NCBI GenBank assembly: GCA_013298815.1
Contig: JAAFJF010000011.1
Location: 1-64,000 of the forward strand
DNA: 64,000 nt
From: Polaromonas sp.
Lineage (GTDB): Bacteria > Pseudomonadota > Gammaproteobacteria > Burkholderiales > Burkholderiaceae_C
Direction: 5' to 3'
Within the stretch, counting starts at the first letter, position 1, and each line of letters begins with the position of its first letter. Under the pieces are notes generated by a model, which was given only the letters and a program-made list of their open reading frames with translations, made no database searches and was not told where the DNA came from. The translations under genes and the position numbers were made by a program. Below are positions 1-9,717 of this stretch, piece by piece.

Positions 1-2612
1 TGTTACAAGCCTACAGAACCCACGTTGCCGAGCGCGCTGCGCTAGGTATTCCGCCCCTACCACTGTCAGCCAAACAAACGGGCGAGTTGATCGAACTGCT
101 CAAAGTGCCACCTGCTGGCGAAGAGGTAACATTGGTTGAGTTGATCACCCACCGCGTGCCAGCGGGTGTTGATGCTGCTGCAAAAGTCAAAGCTAGCTAT
201 TTAGCCGCTGTGGCTCACGGTACAGAAGTTTGTCCACTCATCAGCCGTGCTCAGGCAACTACTCTTTTGGGTACCATGCTGGGTGGCTACAACATTGGCC
301 CGATGGTGGCTTTGTTAGACGACGCCGCTGTTGCTGCTGAAGCCGCTGCCGGTCTGAAAAAGACCTTGCTGATGTTTGACCAGTTTCATGACGTCAAAGA
401 AAAAGCCGACAAAGGCAATGCTTTTGCCAAGTCTGTGCTGCAAAGCTGGGCTGATGCCGAGTGGTTTACCAGCCGCCCTGAAGTAGCAAAATCTATCACT
501 TTGACCATTTTTAAAGTGGCTGGTGAGATCAATACCGACGACTTGTCGCCAGCGCCTGATGCGTTCAGCCGTCCAGACATCCCAATGCACGCTTTGGCGA
601 TGCACAAGAATTCCCGTCCAGGTGTTGTGCCTGAAGAAGATGGCAAGCGCGGCCCCGTCAAGTTCATCAATGACCTCAAGGCCAAAGGCAATTTGGTCGC
701 CTACGTGGGTGACGTGGTTGGCACCGGCTCTAGCCGTAAATCAGCCACCAACTCAGTACTCTGGTTCACGGGTGAAGACATTCCGTTTGTGCCAAACAAG
801 CGCTTTGGCGGCGTCTGTTTGGGCAATAAAATCGCCCCGATTTTCTACAACACCATGGAAGACTCAGGCGCTTTGCCGATTGAGTTGGACGTGAGCAACA
901 TGAACATGGGCGACGTGGTTGAACTGCGTCCTTATGACGGCCAAGCGCTGAAAGATGGCAAAGTTATTGCCGAATTCAAGCTGAAAAGCGATGTGCTGTT
1001 TGATGAAGTGCGTGCCGGCGGCCGTATTCCGCTCATCATTGGCCGTGGTTTGACTGCTAAAGCGCGTGAAGCACTGGGCTTGCCAGTGTCAACACTGTTC
1101 CGTTTGCCACAAAACCCTGCGGACACCAAAAAGGGCTTCACATTGGCGCAAAAAATGGTCGGCCGTGCTTGCGGTTTGCCAGTTGTCAATGGCAACCAGC
1201 AAGGCGTGCGACCAGGTACATACTGCGAACCAAAAATGACCAGCGTTGGATCGCAAGACACCACCGGCCCAATGACCCGCGACGAGTTGAAAGACTTGGC
1301 TTGCTTGGGCTTCAGCGCTGATTTGGTGATGCAGTCTTTCTGCCACACCGCAGCCTATCCAAAACCAGTCGACGTGAAAATGCACCACGAGCTGCCAGAG
1401 TTCATGACTGATCGTGGTGGTATTCCATTGCGTCCGGGCGACGGCATCATCCACAGCTGGTTGAACCGCATGTTGTTGCCTGATACTGTTGGTACCGGCG
1501 GCGACAGCCACACCCGTTTCCCTATCGGTATCAGCTTCCCAGCAGGTTCTGGTTTGGTTGCGTTTGGTGCTGCTACGGGCGTGATGCCACTCGACATGCC
1601 AGAGAGCGTGTTGGTTCGCTTCAAAGGAAAGATGCAGCCTGGCGTGACCCTGCGCGACTTGGTGAATGCGATTCCGTTGTACGCTATCAAAGCGGGTTTG
1701 TTGACAGTGGCCAAGCAAGGCAAAATCAATATTTTCTCTGGCCGTATTTTGGAAATCGAAGGTCTGCCAGACCTCAAGGTTGAGCAAGCATTTGAGTTGT
1801 CTGATGCGTCTGCCGAACGTTCAGCTGGTGGTTGTACTGTGCATTTGAACAAAGAGCCGATCATTGAGTACATCACCAGCAACATCACCATGTTGAAGTG
1901 GATGATTGCAACCGGTTATAGCGATGTCCGCACCATCAACCGCCGCATTGCTGCGATGGAAGCTTGGTTGGCTAATCCAGAACTACTCAAAGGTGATGCA
2001 GACGCAGAATACGCCGCTGTCATTGAGATTGATTTGGCTGATATCCACGAGCCAATCGTTGCATGCCCAAACGATCCAGATGATGTGAAAACATTGGCTG
2101 ACGTGGCTGGTAGCCCGATTGATGAAGTGTTTATCGGTAGCTGCATGACCAATATTGGCCACTTCCGTGCGGCATCTAAATTGCTTGAAAACAAGCGTGA
2201 CATTCCCGTCAAGCTGTGGGTAGCTCCACCGACCAAGATGGACGCTCACCAGTTGAGCGAAGAAGGCCATTACGGCGTGTTGGGCAGTGCTGGTGCACGT
2301 ATGGAAATGCCAGGCTGTAGCTTGTGCATGGGCAACCAAGCGCAGGTGAAAGAGGGCGCAACTGTGTTTTCCACATCCACCCGTAACTTCCCGAACCGTT
2401 TGGGTAAAAACAGCAATGTTTACCTAGGTTCTGCGGAGTTAGCAGCGATCTGCTCTAAGCTAGGCCGTATCCCTACCAAAGCCGAATACATGGCGGATAT
2501 GGGTGTGTTGACCGCAGCCAGCGACAAGATTTACCAATACATGAATTTTGACAAGATGCCAGACTTCACTGAGGTGACGGACGCTGCAGACAAGGCTGCG
2601 GCAGCTGCTTAA
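1..2612 (+). CDS. acnB: Aconitate hydratase B (start codon cut by one base)
   Basis: AcnB interconverts citrate and isocitrate in the TCA cycle, and the AcnB type usually also acts on 2-methylcitrate-derived intermediates. The reading frame is open from base 3 and reads [20 protein letters not shown], the usual AcnB N-terminus, so the window begins at the second base of the ATG; a later TTG at 87 is not the true start. Full length would be about 870 aa, normal for AcnB. The N-terminal helical and swivel domains come first. The 4Fe-4S ligands are visible near the C-terminus in GSCMTNIGH and [10 protein letters not shown] strong terminator follows directly, so this ends its transcript. Confidence 0.97.
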   Translation, partial: LQAYRTHVAERAALGIPPLPLSAKQTGELIELLKVPPAGEEVTLVELITHRVPAGVDAAAKVKASYLAAVAHGTEVCPLISRAQATTLLGTMLGGYNIGPMVALLDDAAVAAEAAAGLKKTLLMFDQFHDVKEKADKGNAFAKSVLQSWADAEWFTSRPEVAKSITLTIFKVAGEINTDDLSPAPDAFSRPDIPMHALAMHKNSRPGVVPEEDGKRGPVKFINDLKAKGNLVAYVGDVVGTGSSRKSATNSVLWFTGEDIPFVPNKRFGGVCLGNKIAPIFYNTMEDSGALPIELDVSNMNMGDVVELRPYDGQALKDGKVIAEFKLKSDVLFDEVRAGGRIPLIIGRGLTAKAREALGLPVSTLFRLPQNPADTKKGFTLAQKMVGRACGLPVVNGNQQGVRPGTYCEPKMTSVGSQDTTGPMTRDELKDLACLGFSADLVMQSFCHTAAYPKPVDVKMHHELPEFMTDRGGIPLRPGDGIIHSWLNRMLLPDTVGTGGDSHTRFPIGISFPAGSGLVAFGAATGVMPLDMPESVLVRFKGKMQPGVTLRDLVNAIPLYAIKAGLLTVAKQGKINIFSGRILEIEGLPDLKVEQAFELSDASAERSAGGCTVHLNKEPIIEYITSNITMLKWMIATGYSDVRTINRRIAAMEAWLANPELLKGDADAEYAAVIEIDLADIHEPIVACPNDPDDVKTLADVAGSPIDEVFIGSCMTNIGHFRAASKLLENKRDIPVKLWVAPPTKMDAHQLSEEGHYGVLGSAGARMEMPGCSLCMGNQAQVKEGATVFSTSTRNFPNRLGKNSNVYLGSAELAAICSKLGRIPTKAEYMADMGVLTAASDKIYQYMNFDKMPDFTEVTDAADKAAAAA

Positions 2613-2635
2613 ACCAGTTTTCAACGCTAAATAGC

Positions 2636-2672
2636 AAAAAGCCCTGCAAGTTATGCTTGCAGGGCTTTTTTA
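2636..2672 (+). terminator. Rho-independent terminator after acnB
   Basis: A perfect 10-bp stem (GCCCTGCAAG / CTTGCAGGGC, 2641-2665) with a 5-nt loop is followed by a run of six T and preceded by a run of A, so it could also work on the opposite strand for the convergent dehydratase gene. Confidence 0.93.
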
Positions 2673-2683
2673 TGTCTAAAAAT

Positions 2684-2734
2684 GGCTGTAGCCGGCGTAT
2701 TTGCTGCCTAAGGCGCTATTAATTTCATAGTATT
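2684..2734 (+). repeat. Dispersed palindromic repeat, copy 1 (orientation A)
   Basis: Member of the repeat family described in the findings: GGCTGTAGCC, then GGCGTATTTGCTGCCTAAG, then a GCTAT...ATAGT hairpin. It lies between the convergent acnB and dehydratase genes. Confidence 0.85.
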
Positions 2735-2743
2735 TTATCGATG

Positions 2744-4480
2744 TTAATGGTTGTCACGCGGCACCTGAGAGCCACGTTTGCCGACCAAAAAGTCTAAATC
2801 AACACCTTCATAGGCTTGTAGCACGTGGTCGATGTATAGCTTCCAGTAGCCAGAATCCATGGGTGGTTTAGGAGCTGTCCACAGAGCTAAGCGACGCGCC
2901 AATTCTTCGTCGCTGATATGTAAATGCAGATTGCGCTCTGGCACGTTCAATTCAATCATGTCGCCGTTTTGCACCACGGCCAAAGGCCCACCCGCTGCCG
3001 CTTCAGGCGCAGTGTGCAAAACCACCGTGCCGTAAGCCGTGCCACTCATGCGGGCGTCGCTGATACGCACCATATCAGTGATGCCTTTGCGCAAAATTTT
3101 TGGAGGCAAGGGCATATTGCCCACTTCAGCCATGCCTGGATAACCCTTAGGACCGCAATTTTTAAGCACCATGACGCAAGTTTCGTCAATGTCCAAATCT
3201 TCGTCGTCAATACGTTTGTGAAAGTCTTCGATATTTTCAAAAACCACAGCACGGCCCGTATGCACCAACAATGACGGGGTTGCAGCACTTGGTTTGATCA
3301 CCGCGCCGCGTGGTGATAAATTGCCCTTCAAAATAGCAATGCCCGCTTTTTCTTTGAAAGGGGTAGCCAAAGGTGTAATGACATCGGTGTTGTAGTTTTC
3401 AGCGCTGGCGATGTTTTGCGCAACGGTTTGTCCAGTGACGGTGACGATATCTTGGTGCAGCAGATGCGAGATTTCTTTCATCACTGCTGGCAGACCGCCT
3501 GCGTAGCAAAAATCTTCCATCAGGTACTTACCTGAGGGCTGTAAGTTAACAATGCAGGACAGATTACTGGCTAATTTGTCGAAATCTTCAATGTGCAGAT
3601 CAACGCCAATGCGTCGCGCCATCGCCACCAAGTGGATAACCGCATTGGTCGATCCGCCAATCGCCGCCAGCGTGACAATAGCGTTTTCAAAGGCTTTGCG
3701 CGTCATCACTTTGGATAATCTCATGTCTTCATGCACCATCTCAACTGCGCGACGCCCAGCCATACGCGCCAATACATTCCGGCGACCATCAACGGCTGGG
3801 TAGGCAGCATTGCCAGGCAGGCCAATGCCCAAGGCTTCCACCATGCTGGCCATGGTCGAGGCAGTGCCCATGGTCATGCATGAGCCATGGCTGCGGTGCA
3901 TGCAGCTTTCAGCTTCAAAAAAGTCTTGCAGCTTCAACGTGCCGGCGCGGACTTGCTCGCTCATGCTCCACACGCCTGTACCTGAGCCCAGTTCTTGACC
4001 GCGCCATTTGCCACTGAGCATAGGGCCGCCACTTACGCCAATCGTAGGCAGGTCGACACTGGCCGCGCCCATGACGAGTGATGGGGTGGTTTTGTCGCAG
4101 CCCATCAACAGCACCACACCATCAATCGGGTTGCCGCGAATGCTTTCTTCCACGTCCATACTTGCTAAGTTGCGGTACAGCATGGCGGTAGGTCGCAACA
4201 AGGTTTCGCCCAATGACATCACAGGAAATTCCAGCGGAAATCCACCAGCTTCATAGACTCCAATTTTGACTTGCTCCGCCAGTGTGCGAAAGTGTGAATT
4301 GCAGGGTGTCAATTCGCTAAATGTGTTGCAAATACCAATCACAGGGCGACCATCAAACTGGTCATGCGGTACACCTTTGCCTTTGACCCAACTGCGGTAA
4401 GCAAAGCCATCGCGGTCTTGACGGCCAAACCACTGTTGGCTGCGGAGTTCGTGGGCTGGTTTTTTAGGCGTTTGACTCAT
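2744..4480 (-). CDS. IlvD/Edd-family sugar-acid dehydratase (arabinonate/gluconate dehydratase type)
   Basis: Predicted [2Fe-2S] dehydratase that turns an aldonic acid into its 2-keto-3-deoxy acid. The 578-aa length fits the family. Cys60 (SELTPCN), Cys128 (MGCDKTTPS) and Cys201 (SHGSCMTMG) are spaced as the cluster ligands of characterised L-arabinonate dehydratases, and VMSLGETLLRPTAMLYRNL is typical of the sugar-acid branch rather than of biosynthetic dihydroxy-acid dehydratase. It diverges from the dehydrogenase/GntR/ABC-importer block, with a GGGTATACCC palindrome in the shared upstream region. The neighbouring idnO- and idnD-like genes make gluconate a likely substrate, but arabinonate, fuconate or galactonate cannot be excluded. 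Confidence 0.88.
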   Translation of the reverse strand: MSQTPKKPAHELRSQQWFGRQDRDGFAYRSWVKGKGVPHDQFDGRPVIGICNTFSELTPCNSHFRTLAEQVKIGVYEAGGFPLEFPVMSLGETLLRPTAMLYRNLASMDVEESIRGNPIDGVVLLMGCDKTTPSLVMGAASVDLPTIGVSGGPMLSGKWRGQELGSGTGVWSMSEQVRAGTLKLQDFFEAESCMHRSHGSCMTMGTASTMASMVEALGIGLPGNAAYPAVDGRRNVLARMAGRRAVEMVHEDMRLSKVMTRKAFENAIVTLAAIGGSTNAVIHLVAMARRIGVDLHIEDFDKLASNLSCIVNLQPSGKYLMEDFCYAGGLPAVMKEISHLLHQDIVTVTGQTVAQNIASAENYNTDVITPLATPFKEKAGIAILKGNLSPRGAVIKPSAATPSLLVHTGRAVVFENIEDFHKRIDDEDLDIDETCVMVLKNCGPKGYPGMAEVGNMPLPPKILRKGITDMVRISDARMSGTAYGTVVLHTAPEAAAGGPLAVVQNGDMIELNVPERNLHLHISDEELARRLALWTAPKPPMDSGYWKLYIDHVLQAYEGVDLDFLVGKRGSQVPRDNH

Positions 4481-4517
4481 TTGAAATGTAAATATTGAGG
4501 TTGTAGATAAAAATTTC

Positions 4518-4527
4518 GGGTATACCC
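4518..4527. promoter_or_regulatory. Candidate GntR operator (GGGTATACCC)
   Basis: A perfect 10-bp palindrome, imperfectly extended to TCGGGTATACCCTGA, lies in the 167-bp gap between the divergent dehydratase and 2-hydroxyacid dehydrogenase genes. GTATAC cores are common in FadR-type GntR operators, and a GntR gene sits two genes away. Assignment to that regulator is inference. Confidence 0.5.
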
Positions 4528-4647
4528 TGAGACTTTAATGGTCTTATGGTAATACGATAGAGACATTAACGCAAACCTTGATTTAGTTCAAGTTGCAGAG
4601 TTAAAAAAATAATAGTTTTAAATGTTTTTTGAAATTTTGGAGCTGAT

Positions 4648-5586
4648 TTGTCCAAGCCAGAAATATTAACAGTTGCAAAGCTGTGGCCACCGTATTTAGA
4701 AGAGTTGCAACAGACTTATGTGGTGCATGATCGCACGCATGAATTAGATGTTGCCGCTTTTGCGCAAATCGCACCACGCATCAAAGCCATTGCTGGCGGT
4801 GGCGAGTCGCAGGTGACGCGTGATTTGATGGCGCAGTTGCCAGCGTTAGAGATGATTTCAGTCTTCGGTGTTGGTTATGACCGCTACGATGTGGCTGCAG
4901 CACGAGAGCGCGGTATTCCAATCACTAATACACCTGATGTTTTGACAGATGATGTCGCAGACATGGGCATTTCCCTCATGCTCGCTGTCGCTCGCACTAT
5001 CCCGCAAGCGGATAAATATGTGCGCGAGGGTAAGTGGCCAAGCGGACCCATGCCGCTAGCACGCAAAGTAACGGGTGCTCGTTTAGGTATTGTTGGCTTG
5101 GGACGTATTGGCAGCGCCATTGCCCGCAGAGCTGCAGGCTTTGACATGAGCATTGCTTACACGTCTAGAAATAAAGTGACAGATAGTCCTTACACCTATT
5201 ACCCAACACCGGCAGCACTTGCTGCTGAGGTGGATTTTTTGATGGTTATCACACCTGGTGGTGCTGGCACCAAAGGCTTGATCAACGCTGAGGTGTTGAA
5301 GGCTTTGGGGTCAAACGGCTATTTGATCAATGTGGCGCGCGGCTCTGTTGTTGACGAAACTGCGTTGATTACTGCATTGCAAAGCAACGTCATTGCTGGG
5401 GCGGCTTTGGATGTGTTTGAAAACGAACCCCATGTTCCAGCAGCTTTGTGCGCGATGAGCAATGTCGTACTCGCGCCGCATGTTGCCAGTGCAACTTGGC
5501 AAACGCGCCGTGCTATGGCTGATTTGGCATTTGGCAATTTGCAGGCACACTTTGCAGGTCAGCCGTTGCTCACGCCTGTTCCTTAA
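4648..5586 (+). CDS. D-2-hydroxyacid dehydrogenase (ketogluconate/glyoxylate reductase type)
   Basis: NAD(P)H-dependent D-isomer-specific 2-hydroxyacid dehydrogenase, 312 aa. The Rossmann motif GLGRIG is near residues 150-155. The catalytic Arg (NVARGSVVDE), Glu (DVFENEPH) and His (LAPHVAS) follow in canonical order. The start is TTG, with GGAG seven bases upstream and no better ATG nearby. The gene precedes the GntR regulator by 20 bp and probably shares its transcript. In this setting reduction of 2-ketogluconate or 2,5-diketogluconate is plausible, because such enzymes belong to the GhrB/TkrA branch; hydroxypyruvate or glyoxylate are alternative substrates. Confidence 0.88.
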   Translation: MSKPEILTVAKLWPPYLEELQQTYVVHDRTHELDVAAFAQIAPRIKAIAGGGESQVTRDLMAQLPALEMISVFGVGYDRYDVAAARERGIPITNTPDVLTDDVADMGISLMLAVARTIPQADKYVREGKWPSGPMPLARKVTGARLGIVGLGRIGSAIARRAAGFDMSIAYTSRNKVTDSPYTYYPTPAALAAEVDFLMVITPGGAGTKGLINAEVLKALGSNGYLINVARGSVVDETALITALQSNVIAGAALDVFENEPHVPAALCAMSNVVLAPHVASATWQTRRAMADLAFGNLQAHFAGQPLLTPVP

Positions 5587-5606
5587 ACGTTTAGATAAAA
5601 GTAAGC

Positions 5607-6350
5607 ATGATCAAAAATGTCCACGGCAACACGGTTGACTTCCTCGGCGAAGCGATTGTTGCTGGGCGTTATACAGAGGGTGGTGCCATTCCGCCAGAGC
5701 CTATGTTGTGCGAAGAATTAGGCGTTAGCCGCACAGTTGTCAGAGAGGCGATTAAATCTTTGGTCGCTAAAGGATTGATACATACCGGGCCCAAGGTGGG
5801 AACGCGCGTGTTGTCTGCGGATCAGTGGAATTGGTTTGACGCTGATGTGATTGCTTGGCAAGCCAAAGCAGGTTTGACGGCGGAATTCATCCGCGATTTG
5901 CAAGATTTACGCCGTGTGGTCGAGCCTGCAGCCGTGCGTTTTGCTGCAATGCGCGCTACTGCTGAAGACATAGCCAAGATTGAAGAAGCCTATGCGGGCA
6001 TGAAAAAAGCTGTTTTTGAAGGTGGTGACTACATTACTTTTGATTTGCGTTTTCATCAAGGCTTGCTCGCAGCATCACACAACCGAATGCTTGTGCAAAT
6101 GAGTAAGGCTTTGAGCGCGTTGTTACGAACTAGCTTTGAGTTATCAACGGCCAAAAAAGATGGCCCTTTGAGTTCGTTGCCGCTGCATCGAGCTGTTCTT
6201 GATGCGGTTGCTGCACATAACCCAGTGCAGGCTGAGCAAGCTATTTGTCGCTTGATTGACAGTGCGCATACTGATATTGAAGAAATTTTGACATCACGCA
6301 GACGCTTGCCTCGGGTGAATCGACCCGCCTCAGAGCTGAAAGCTGCATGA
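5607..6350 (+). CDS. GntR-family transcriptional regulator, FCD (FadR) type
   Basis: Protein of 247 aa. The N-terminal winged helix-turn-helix (GGAIPPEPMLCEELGVSRTV region, residues about 25-75) is followed by an all-helical FCD ligand-binding domain. FCD domains usually bind a carboxylate such as a sugar acid and often a metal ion. It lies inside the sugar-acid block, so it is the probable local regulator, and the GGGTATACCC palindrome at 4518 is a candidate operator. The effector cannot be told from sequence. Confidence 0.9.
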   Translation: MIKNVHGNTVDFLGEAIVAGRYTEGGAIPPEPMLCEELGVSRTVVREAIKSLVAKGLIHTGPKVGTRVLSADQWNWFDADVIAWQAKAGLTAEFIRDLQDLRRVVEPAAVRFAAMRATAEDIAKIEEAYAGMKKAVFEGGDYITFDLRFHQGLLAASHNRMLVQMSKALSALLRTSFELSTAKKDGPLSSLPLHRAVLDAVAAHNPVQAEQAICRLIDSAHTDIEEILTSRRRLPRVNRPASELKAA

Positions 6351-6428
6351 AGTTTGCGTAAATATAGGATTTAAATTTTTCGTTGTTTTTTGTTCCCGTA
6401 AGTTAGAAACCACCAAGGAGACTGTCAA

Positions 6429-7802
6429 ATGAAATTTAAACTGATCGCAACTGCAGCTTGCATGACCACGGCGATGCTCGTCGGTGGCCATGCTGCTGCG
6501 CAAGAGAAACTCACCGTATGGTGGGCTAAAGGTTATTACAAGGCTGAAGATGATGCGCTTTTTGCTGCCATCAAAAAATTCGAAGCTAAGACAAAAGTCA
6601 AGGTCGAGTTGTCTCAATATGCGCCTCAGGAAGCTATTCCAAAGTCTGTAGCCGCTATGGATGCCAAAAACCCGCCAGACGTTGCTTATGCTGACGTGTA
6701 TGACTTCCAAGTTGCTGGTAAATGGGCATTTGATGGCAAGCTTGAAGATCTCAGCAGCGTCATTGACCCAATTCGTAGTAAGTTTGCACCAAATACGGCT
6801 GAAACAGCATTTTTGTACAACGATGTAGATAAAAAACGTGCTTACTATGCCTTCCCTATGAAGCAGCAAACGATGCACATACAGTATTGGTCAGATATGT
6901 TGACTGATGCTGGCTTTAAAGAAAGTGATATCCCGACGAGCTGGAAAGAATACTGGTCATTCTGGTGCGATAAGGTGCAAACTGCACACCGTCAAAAATC
7001 TGGAAACCGTACTTTTGGTATTGGCAATCCCATGGGCGTGGATTCTAGTGACTCTTACTATTCTTTCTTGACGTTCATGGATGCATACAACGTTAAATTG
7101 GTTAGCGATAGTGGTAAGGTTCTGGTTGATGATTCGGCTGTGCGTGCTGGCTTAATTTCTGCCTTAAGCGACTACACCAATATTTATGCGCGTGGCTGTA
7201 CTCCGCCTTCATCTACCAACTGGAAAGATCCGGACAACAACGTTGCTTTCCACAATAAAACTACAGTTTTGACACACAACGCAACAATTTCTATTGCAGC
7301 TAAGTGGCTAGATGATTCGAAAAATGAAACGTTAACTGCCGAACAAAGAGCGGCTGCTGGTAAGAACTACAACGAGCTGATTCGTACTGCTGGCTTCCCC
7401 AATAAACCAGATGGGACGAAGTTCAAATACCGTGCTGCTGTAAAAGTAGGTGTGGTGTTTAAAGATGCTAAAAATGTGAAGCGTGCGAAGGAGTTCGCAG
7501 CGTTCATGATGGCTGAAGAAAACTTAGGCCCATACGTTGAAGGTTCGCTTGGTCGTTGGTATCCAGTGATGAAAGCAGGCCAAGCTAGCCCATTTTGGCA
7601 AGGTGACAAACACCGCTTAGCCGTCCATAACCAATTTCAAGCAGGAACTGTCAATTTTGAGTTGACCAAAAACTACAAGTTCACAATCTTGAACAACGAG
7701 AACGTTTGGGCTAAAGCAATGAACCGAGTAGCCAGCGAAAAATGGCCGGTTGATAAGGCTGTCGATGAAATGATTGCTCGTATCAAAACGGTAGCGAACT
7801 AA
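6429..7802 (+). CDS. ABC sugar-type substrate-binding protein
   Basis: Periplasmic solute-binding protein of a CUT1-type importer, 457 aa. A clear Sec signal peptide (MKFKLIATAACMTTAMLVGG, cleavage probably after AAA-Q) precedes a MalE/UgpB-like extracellular domain (EKLTVWWAKGYYKAEDDALF, FEAKTKVKVELSQ). AAGGAG lies 9 bp upstream of the ATG. It is the first of four transporter genes (binding protein, two permeases, ATPase). The substrate is not readable from sequence; the flanking enzymes argue for a sugar acid, ketogluconate or polyol. The protein is on the long side for the family. Confidence 0.9.
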   Translation: MKFKLIATAACMTTAMLVGGHAAAQEKLTVWWAKGYYKAEDDALFAAIKKFEAKTKVKVELSQYAPQEAIPKSVAAMDAKNPPDVAYADVYDFQVAGKWAFDGKLEDLSSVIDPIRSKFAPNTAETAFLYNDVDKKRAYYAFPMKQQTMHIQYWSDMLTDAGFKESDIPTSWKEYWSFWCDKVQTAHRQKSGNRTFGIGNPMGVDSSDSYYSFLTFMDAYNVKLVSDSGKVLVDDSAVRAGLISALSDYTNIYARGCTPPSSTNWKDPDNNVAFHNKTTVLTHNATISIAAKWLDDSKNETLTAEQRAAAGKNYNELIRTAGFPNKPDGTKFKYRAAVKVGVVFKDAKNVKRAKEFAAFMMAEENLGPYVEGSLGRWYPVMKAGQASPFWQGDKHRLAVHNQFQAGTVNFELTKNYKFTILNNENVWAKAMNRVASEKWPVDKAVDEMIARIKTVAN

Positions 7803-7885
7803 TCATATCTTCTAAATTTAAACTGTAGTAATTTTGAAAATGGTTGACCAGCATGGGCTGGCAACCACTTACTGATATTTTTGAC

Positions 7886-8758
7886 ATGACCACATTGACA
7901 CACGCCACAGCAGGGCTGCCAAATCAGCCAATCAAAAAAGGTCTGACTTCTTGGGAGTTTTGGGGCAGGATTTTGCTTATTCCCTATGCCTTGTTGTTTT
8001 TGATTTTTGTTTTATACCCTGTTGGATATGGCTTGTGGCTTGCTAGTAACCCTAGTAGTTACGTTAAACTTTTTGACGATCCTATTTTCTATCGCACAGT
8101 AATAAACACGATCTTCTTTTTAGCGATTGGCATTAATTTAAAAATGCTTTTGGCATTGTTCTTGTCGGGCTTTTTTGTGCATAACCGCACATGGATCAAA
8201 TGGCTTTCTTTGATTTTCATTTTGCCTTGGGCCGTTCCTTCCATCCCCACCATTTTGTCGATGCGGTTCATGTTGAACCCAGAGTGGGGCGTCATCAACA
8301 CCTTGATTTTTAAGTTGACCGGCACAGATGGTCCGAATTGGTTGAATGACCCAACGCTGGCTCTATCATTGTCCATCTTGGCGCATATTTGGAAATCATT
8401 GCCATTTTGGACTTTGATATTAGTGGCTGCACGCTTGGCGATTCCGACTGAGCAATACGAGGCCGCGTCTGTCGATGGCGCGACCAATTGGCAGAAATTT
8501 AAATATATTTCTTGGCCATCGCTAAAAACGGTATACCTCACATCAACCCTGCTTTCGACGATTTGGTCGCTTGGTGACTTCAACAGTGTCTACTTGTTGA
8601 CAGGCGGTGGCCCTGCAGATTTAACGCATGTATTGGCGACGCTTGGTATTCGCTACTTACGCTTAGACCAAATTGATTTGGCGATGGCATCGATCGTGGT
8701 TGCTATGCCGATGGTGCTGCCATTGGTCTATTTTATGATGAAGCGCTTGTCTAAATAA
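7886..8758 (+). CDS. ABC sugar-type permease, MalF-like
   Basis: Inner-membrane subunit of the CUT1 importer with about six hydrophobic segments. The ATPase-contact loop reads EQYEAASVDGATNWQKFKYISWP, an EAA motif matching family members. The ATG at 7886 (MTTLTHATAG) is chosen. The frame is open upstream to a TTG at 7844 and an ATG at 7853, none with a convincing ribosome site, so the exact start is uncertain by up to 14 codons. It follows the binding-protein gene and precedes the second permease gene by 31 bp. Confidence 0.88.
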   Translation: MTTLTHATAGLPNQPIKKGLTSWEFWGRILLIPYALLFLIFVLYPVGYGLWLASNPSSYVKLFDDPIFYRTVINTIFFLAIGINLKMLLALFLSGFFVHNRTWIKWLSLIFILPWAVPSIPTILSMRFMLNPEWGVINTLIFKLTGTDGPNWLNDPTLALSLSILAHIWKSLPFWTLILVAARLAIPTEQYEAASVDGATNWQKFKYISWPSLKTVYLTSTLLSTIWSLGDFNSVYLLTGGGPADLTHVLATLGIRYLRLDQIDLAMASIVVAMPMVLPLVYFMMKRLSK

Positions 8759-8789
8759 GTGCCTAAATTAGGACAACAAAAGAACCACA

Positions 8790-9641
8790 ATGAAGCCCAT
8801 TACTCTAAAAAAAGTTACAACTGAAGCCAAGCTTTTGTTGATTGGTATCCCCGTGTTCCTGTGGACCATGATTCCGGTCTATCACATGATTTTGTTTGCT
8901 ATTTCGCCAAGGGACAAAGCAACATCTGGCCAACTATTCCCAAAGAACCCAACGTTAGATAATTTTGGAGTCGTGTTTGAACAAAAACATATTTATTTGA
9001 CTCACTTTTGGCAGCAGCTTGGCAATTCGTTTGTGATTGCTTTTTCAGTTGCAGCTATTACATTGTTTATAGCTACTACTGCTGCTTTTGCCATTAGCCG
9101 TCTCAAAGTTCGTGGTGGTAGAACAGTGATGAATTTGGCTTTGTGCACCTACTTCATTCCAGCAGCGTTTTTAGCTGTACCCATGTACAAAACCATGAGT
9201 AGCTATGGCTTGCTAAATAACCATTGGTCACTGATCTTGGCGATGGTGACCATTGCTTCGCCGTACTGTATTTGGGTGCTGAAACAAGCGTCAGACAAGT
9301 TGCCCTACGAGCTTGATGAAGCTGCAAAAATGGATGGCGCAACTGCCATGCAATTGTTTCGCTTGGTTTATTTACCTTTGATGGTGCCATCGCTGGTAGC
9401 CGTCGGTACCTATTCACTGTTGTTGGCTTGGAATGAATATTTGTATGCGTTTTTATTGCTTTCAAAAGAAGACACACTCACATTAGGTGTCGCATTAGGT
9501 AATTTTCTAGGGGCAGATGATTCGCCGTGGGAGCTTTTGATGGCGACTGGTTTGCTTTACGCATTACCACCTGCCGCTATCTATTACACCTTCAAGCGTT
9601 ACATGGTTTCTGGCTTAACTGCTGGCGCAGTTAAGAGTTAA
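8790..9641 (+). CDS. ABC sugar-type permease, MalG-like
   Basis: Second membrane subunit of the importer, 283 aa. It has an N-terminal transmembrane anchor, about six hydrophobic segments and the EAA loop (ELDEAAKMDGATAMQLFRLV). The C-terminus ending in a short YMVSGLTAGAVKS tail is typical of MalG-like permeases. It pairs with the preceding permease and with the ATPase that follows after a 76-bp AT-rich gap. Confidence 0.92.
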   Translation: MKPITLKKVTTEAKLLLIGIPVFLWTMIPVYHMILFAISPRDKATSGQLFPKNPTLDNFGVVFEQKHIYLTHFWQQLGNSFVIAFSVAAITLFIATTAAFAISRLKVRGGRTVMNLALCTYFIPAAFLAVPMYKTMSSYGLLNNHWSLILAMVTIASPYCIWVLKQASDKLPYELDEAAKMDGATAMQLFRLVYLPLMVPSLVAVGTYSLLLAWNEYLYAFLLLSKEDTLTLGVALGNFLGADDSPWELLMATGLLYALPPAAIYYTFKRYMVSGLTAGAVKS

Positions 9642-9717
9642 AAGCTAAGACTCACACCAAAACACTTTTTTACATTTTTACATTTTTAGCCACACATTTA
9701 ATTAAGAAGACAGACTT

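Noticed and set aside
1089-1787. Minus-strand frame inside acnB (232 aa)
   Set aside because: Shadow of AcnB; the plus strand has all the aconitase motifs.
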